Positions 62,801 through 64,000 of a stretch of 64,000 bases of DNA are shown here, one piece after another (position 1 is the stretch's first letter; the number at the start of each line of letters is the position of its first letter). A program made the position numbers and the translations under genes. Location of the stretch: positions 966,001-1,030,000 of the forward strand of contig JAOTOL010001604.1 of NCBI GenBank assembly GCA_034440575.1, written 5' to 3'. Below the pieces are notes generated by a model, which searched no databases, was not told where the DNA came from, and saw nothing but the letters and a program-made list of their open reading frames with translations. This DNA comes from Imbricaverruca yamaguchii (taxonomy: Eukaryota > Arthropoda > Thecostraca > Neoverrucidae).

Positions 62801-64000
62801 TTTGTATACGAAATATTGCATACGTCTTTTGCAACGAAATACCCATTACGTGAAACTTGTCCATTTCCATCAAATTGCCGTCATTCGACGTGGCTTGCTA
62901 TGTAGTATCAGAAAGCTAGGGAGTATAATTTTTCCAAGCACGAAGGCCAAGCTGACCTTTCAGTCGCCTATTTCCTTTTCGTTTTCTCTCAAACCTATCC
63001 ACATATGGCATCAAGCAATAACCAGTGGTGAACACTCTAGTAACATTTCAAACTGGGACATGTGAAGATCAAGGTTTGATTTAATTATTCGATGCCATCG
63101 CCTTTCGTCACTATGGCTTCATTTTGCAGAAAATGGACGTAATTCGTGATGTGTCATTCGTGGTGTCCAGTTGTACAGTATCGCAAATTTAATATTTCGA
63201 AATAATGTCGACGGGTCAAAATTCAAGCTGATTTCTTGATCGCCTCACATTGTATTATGGTATTCCTCCATGCCTATCCAGATCCAATCTCAAGCGACAA
63301 TCCACGGTGAACCCTCGAGTAACATTTGAAAACCGAGATATTCCAAGGTCAAACTTCAAGGTCAAAGGCTAGTTTGATTTTTTTAAAGTCCTCGTGATTC
63401 GTCGCTATGGGTTCAATTTGCACCAAGTGGGTGGCATTGGACGGGCTTGCGCTGTATTATAATGTTACCAAATATAACTAATTTCTATGGTCAAATGTCG
63501 AACCGATTTCTTTGGTCGCCTCGCACTTTTTTATTCGCCCTAACCTATCCACATCGGGTACCAAGCAATAGCCGTGGTGAACCTCAAGTAACATTTCAAA
63601 CCGGGACATGTCAAGGTCAAGCCACAAGACCGAATGTTAGCCTAGATTGTTTGAAGTCCTCGTGCCTCATCGATATGTCTTTAATTGGCATCAAGTGGAG
63701 TCATTCAGCGTGCAGTGTTGTACTCTAGCAAACTGTTCAGAACTACATTAATTTTCAAGGTCAAAGGCCGAACTCATTTCTTCGGTCGCCCGCGTTTCTT
63801 CCTTTTCTCCCAAAGCTACCCATACTTGGTGTCAAGAGATAGCCCGTGGACATCCCTCGAGTAACATGTTAACCCTGGACATGTCAGATCAAGCTCGAAG
63901 TCAAATGTTTAATTTTCAGAGTCCTCGCGTTTCGTGGCTTTAGTTTCAATTTGCATTATGTGGGTGTCATTCGACGTGGCTTGCCGTACGGTATCAGAAT
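62800..64000 (+). repeat. Approximately 270-bp satellite, block 2 (runs off the right edge)
   Basis: Same family and orientation as 39.77-41.15 kb; anchors lie near 62882, 63157, 63434, 63701 and 63967. Monomer-specific variants, such as CACCAAGTGGGTGGCATT and CTCCCAAAG-x-TACCCAT, occur in the same order as in block 1. Confidence 0.88.

Overview
The window is eukaryotic nuclear DNA from an invertebrate animal, most likely an arthropod. The arthropod placement is an inference: this gene family is best known to me from arachnids and crustaceans, and I did no database search. The sequence is repeat-dense and has no operons. It carries GT-AG introns, non-LTR retrotransposons of the CR1/Jockey type, a tRNA-derived SINE, long TA/CA microsatellites and more than 30 minisatellite arrays.

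One large gene dominates. It lies on the minus strand from position 50411 down to at least 1038. I assembled 20 exons by homology of their translations and by splice phase. Every junction is GT-AG and in phase, and together the exons give about 1090 residues with no stop. The product is a phosphoenolpyruvate synthase / rifampicin-phosphotransferase-like protein. It has an N-terminal hydrophobic anchor (exon 1), a family-specific N-terminal domain (exons 2-8), the pyruvate/phosphate dikinase ATP-binding domain (exons 9-14) and the following helical region (exons 15-20). The C-terminal phosphohistidine swivel domain must lie beyond the left edge, so the gene is 3'-incomplete here. About 3.3 kb of coding sequence is spread over about 49.4 kb.

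The introns are mostly minisatellites. In about 12 of 20 introns an array abuts or overlaps a splice site. In several cases the tandem unit contains a copy of the splice site itself: the donors of introns 2, 12, 14, 17 and 20, and the acceptor plus first exon bases at intron 10. I regard this splice-junction-anchored tandem amplification as the most interesting signal in the window.

Other contents are these. A 5'-truncated CR1-like LINE with an open reverse transcriptase frame sits in intron 15. A degraded LINE fragment lies in intron 3, and a degraded gag-like ORF1 plus endonuclease element lies at 58.4-60.6 kb. Two SINE copies have visible target-site duplications. Two copies of an approximately 270-bp satellite block keep the same monomer order. 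A dispersed family of about 300 bp occurs four times. Upstream of the gene (51.5-64 kb) there are arrays, the degraded retroelement, the second satellite block and one candidate terminal coding exon on the plus strand (55087-55242). No bacterial genes, rRNA, functional tRNA or CRISPR array were seen.
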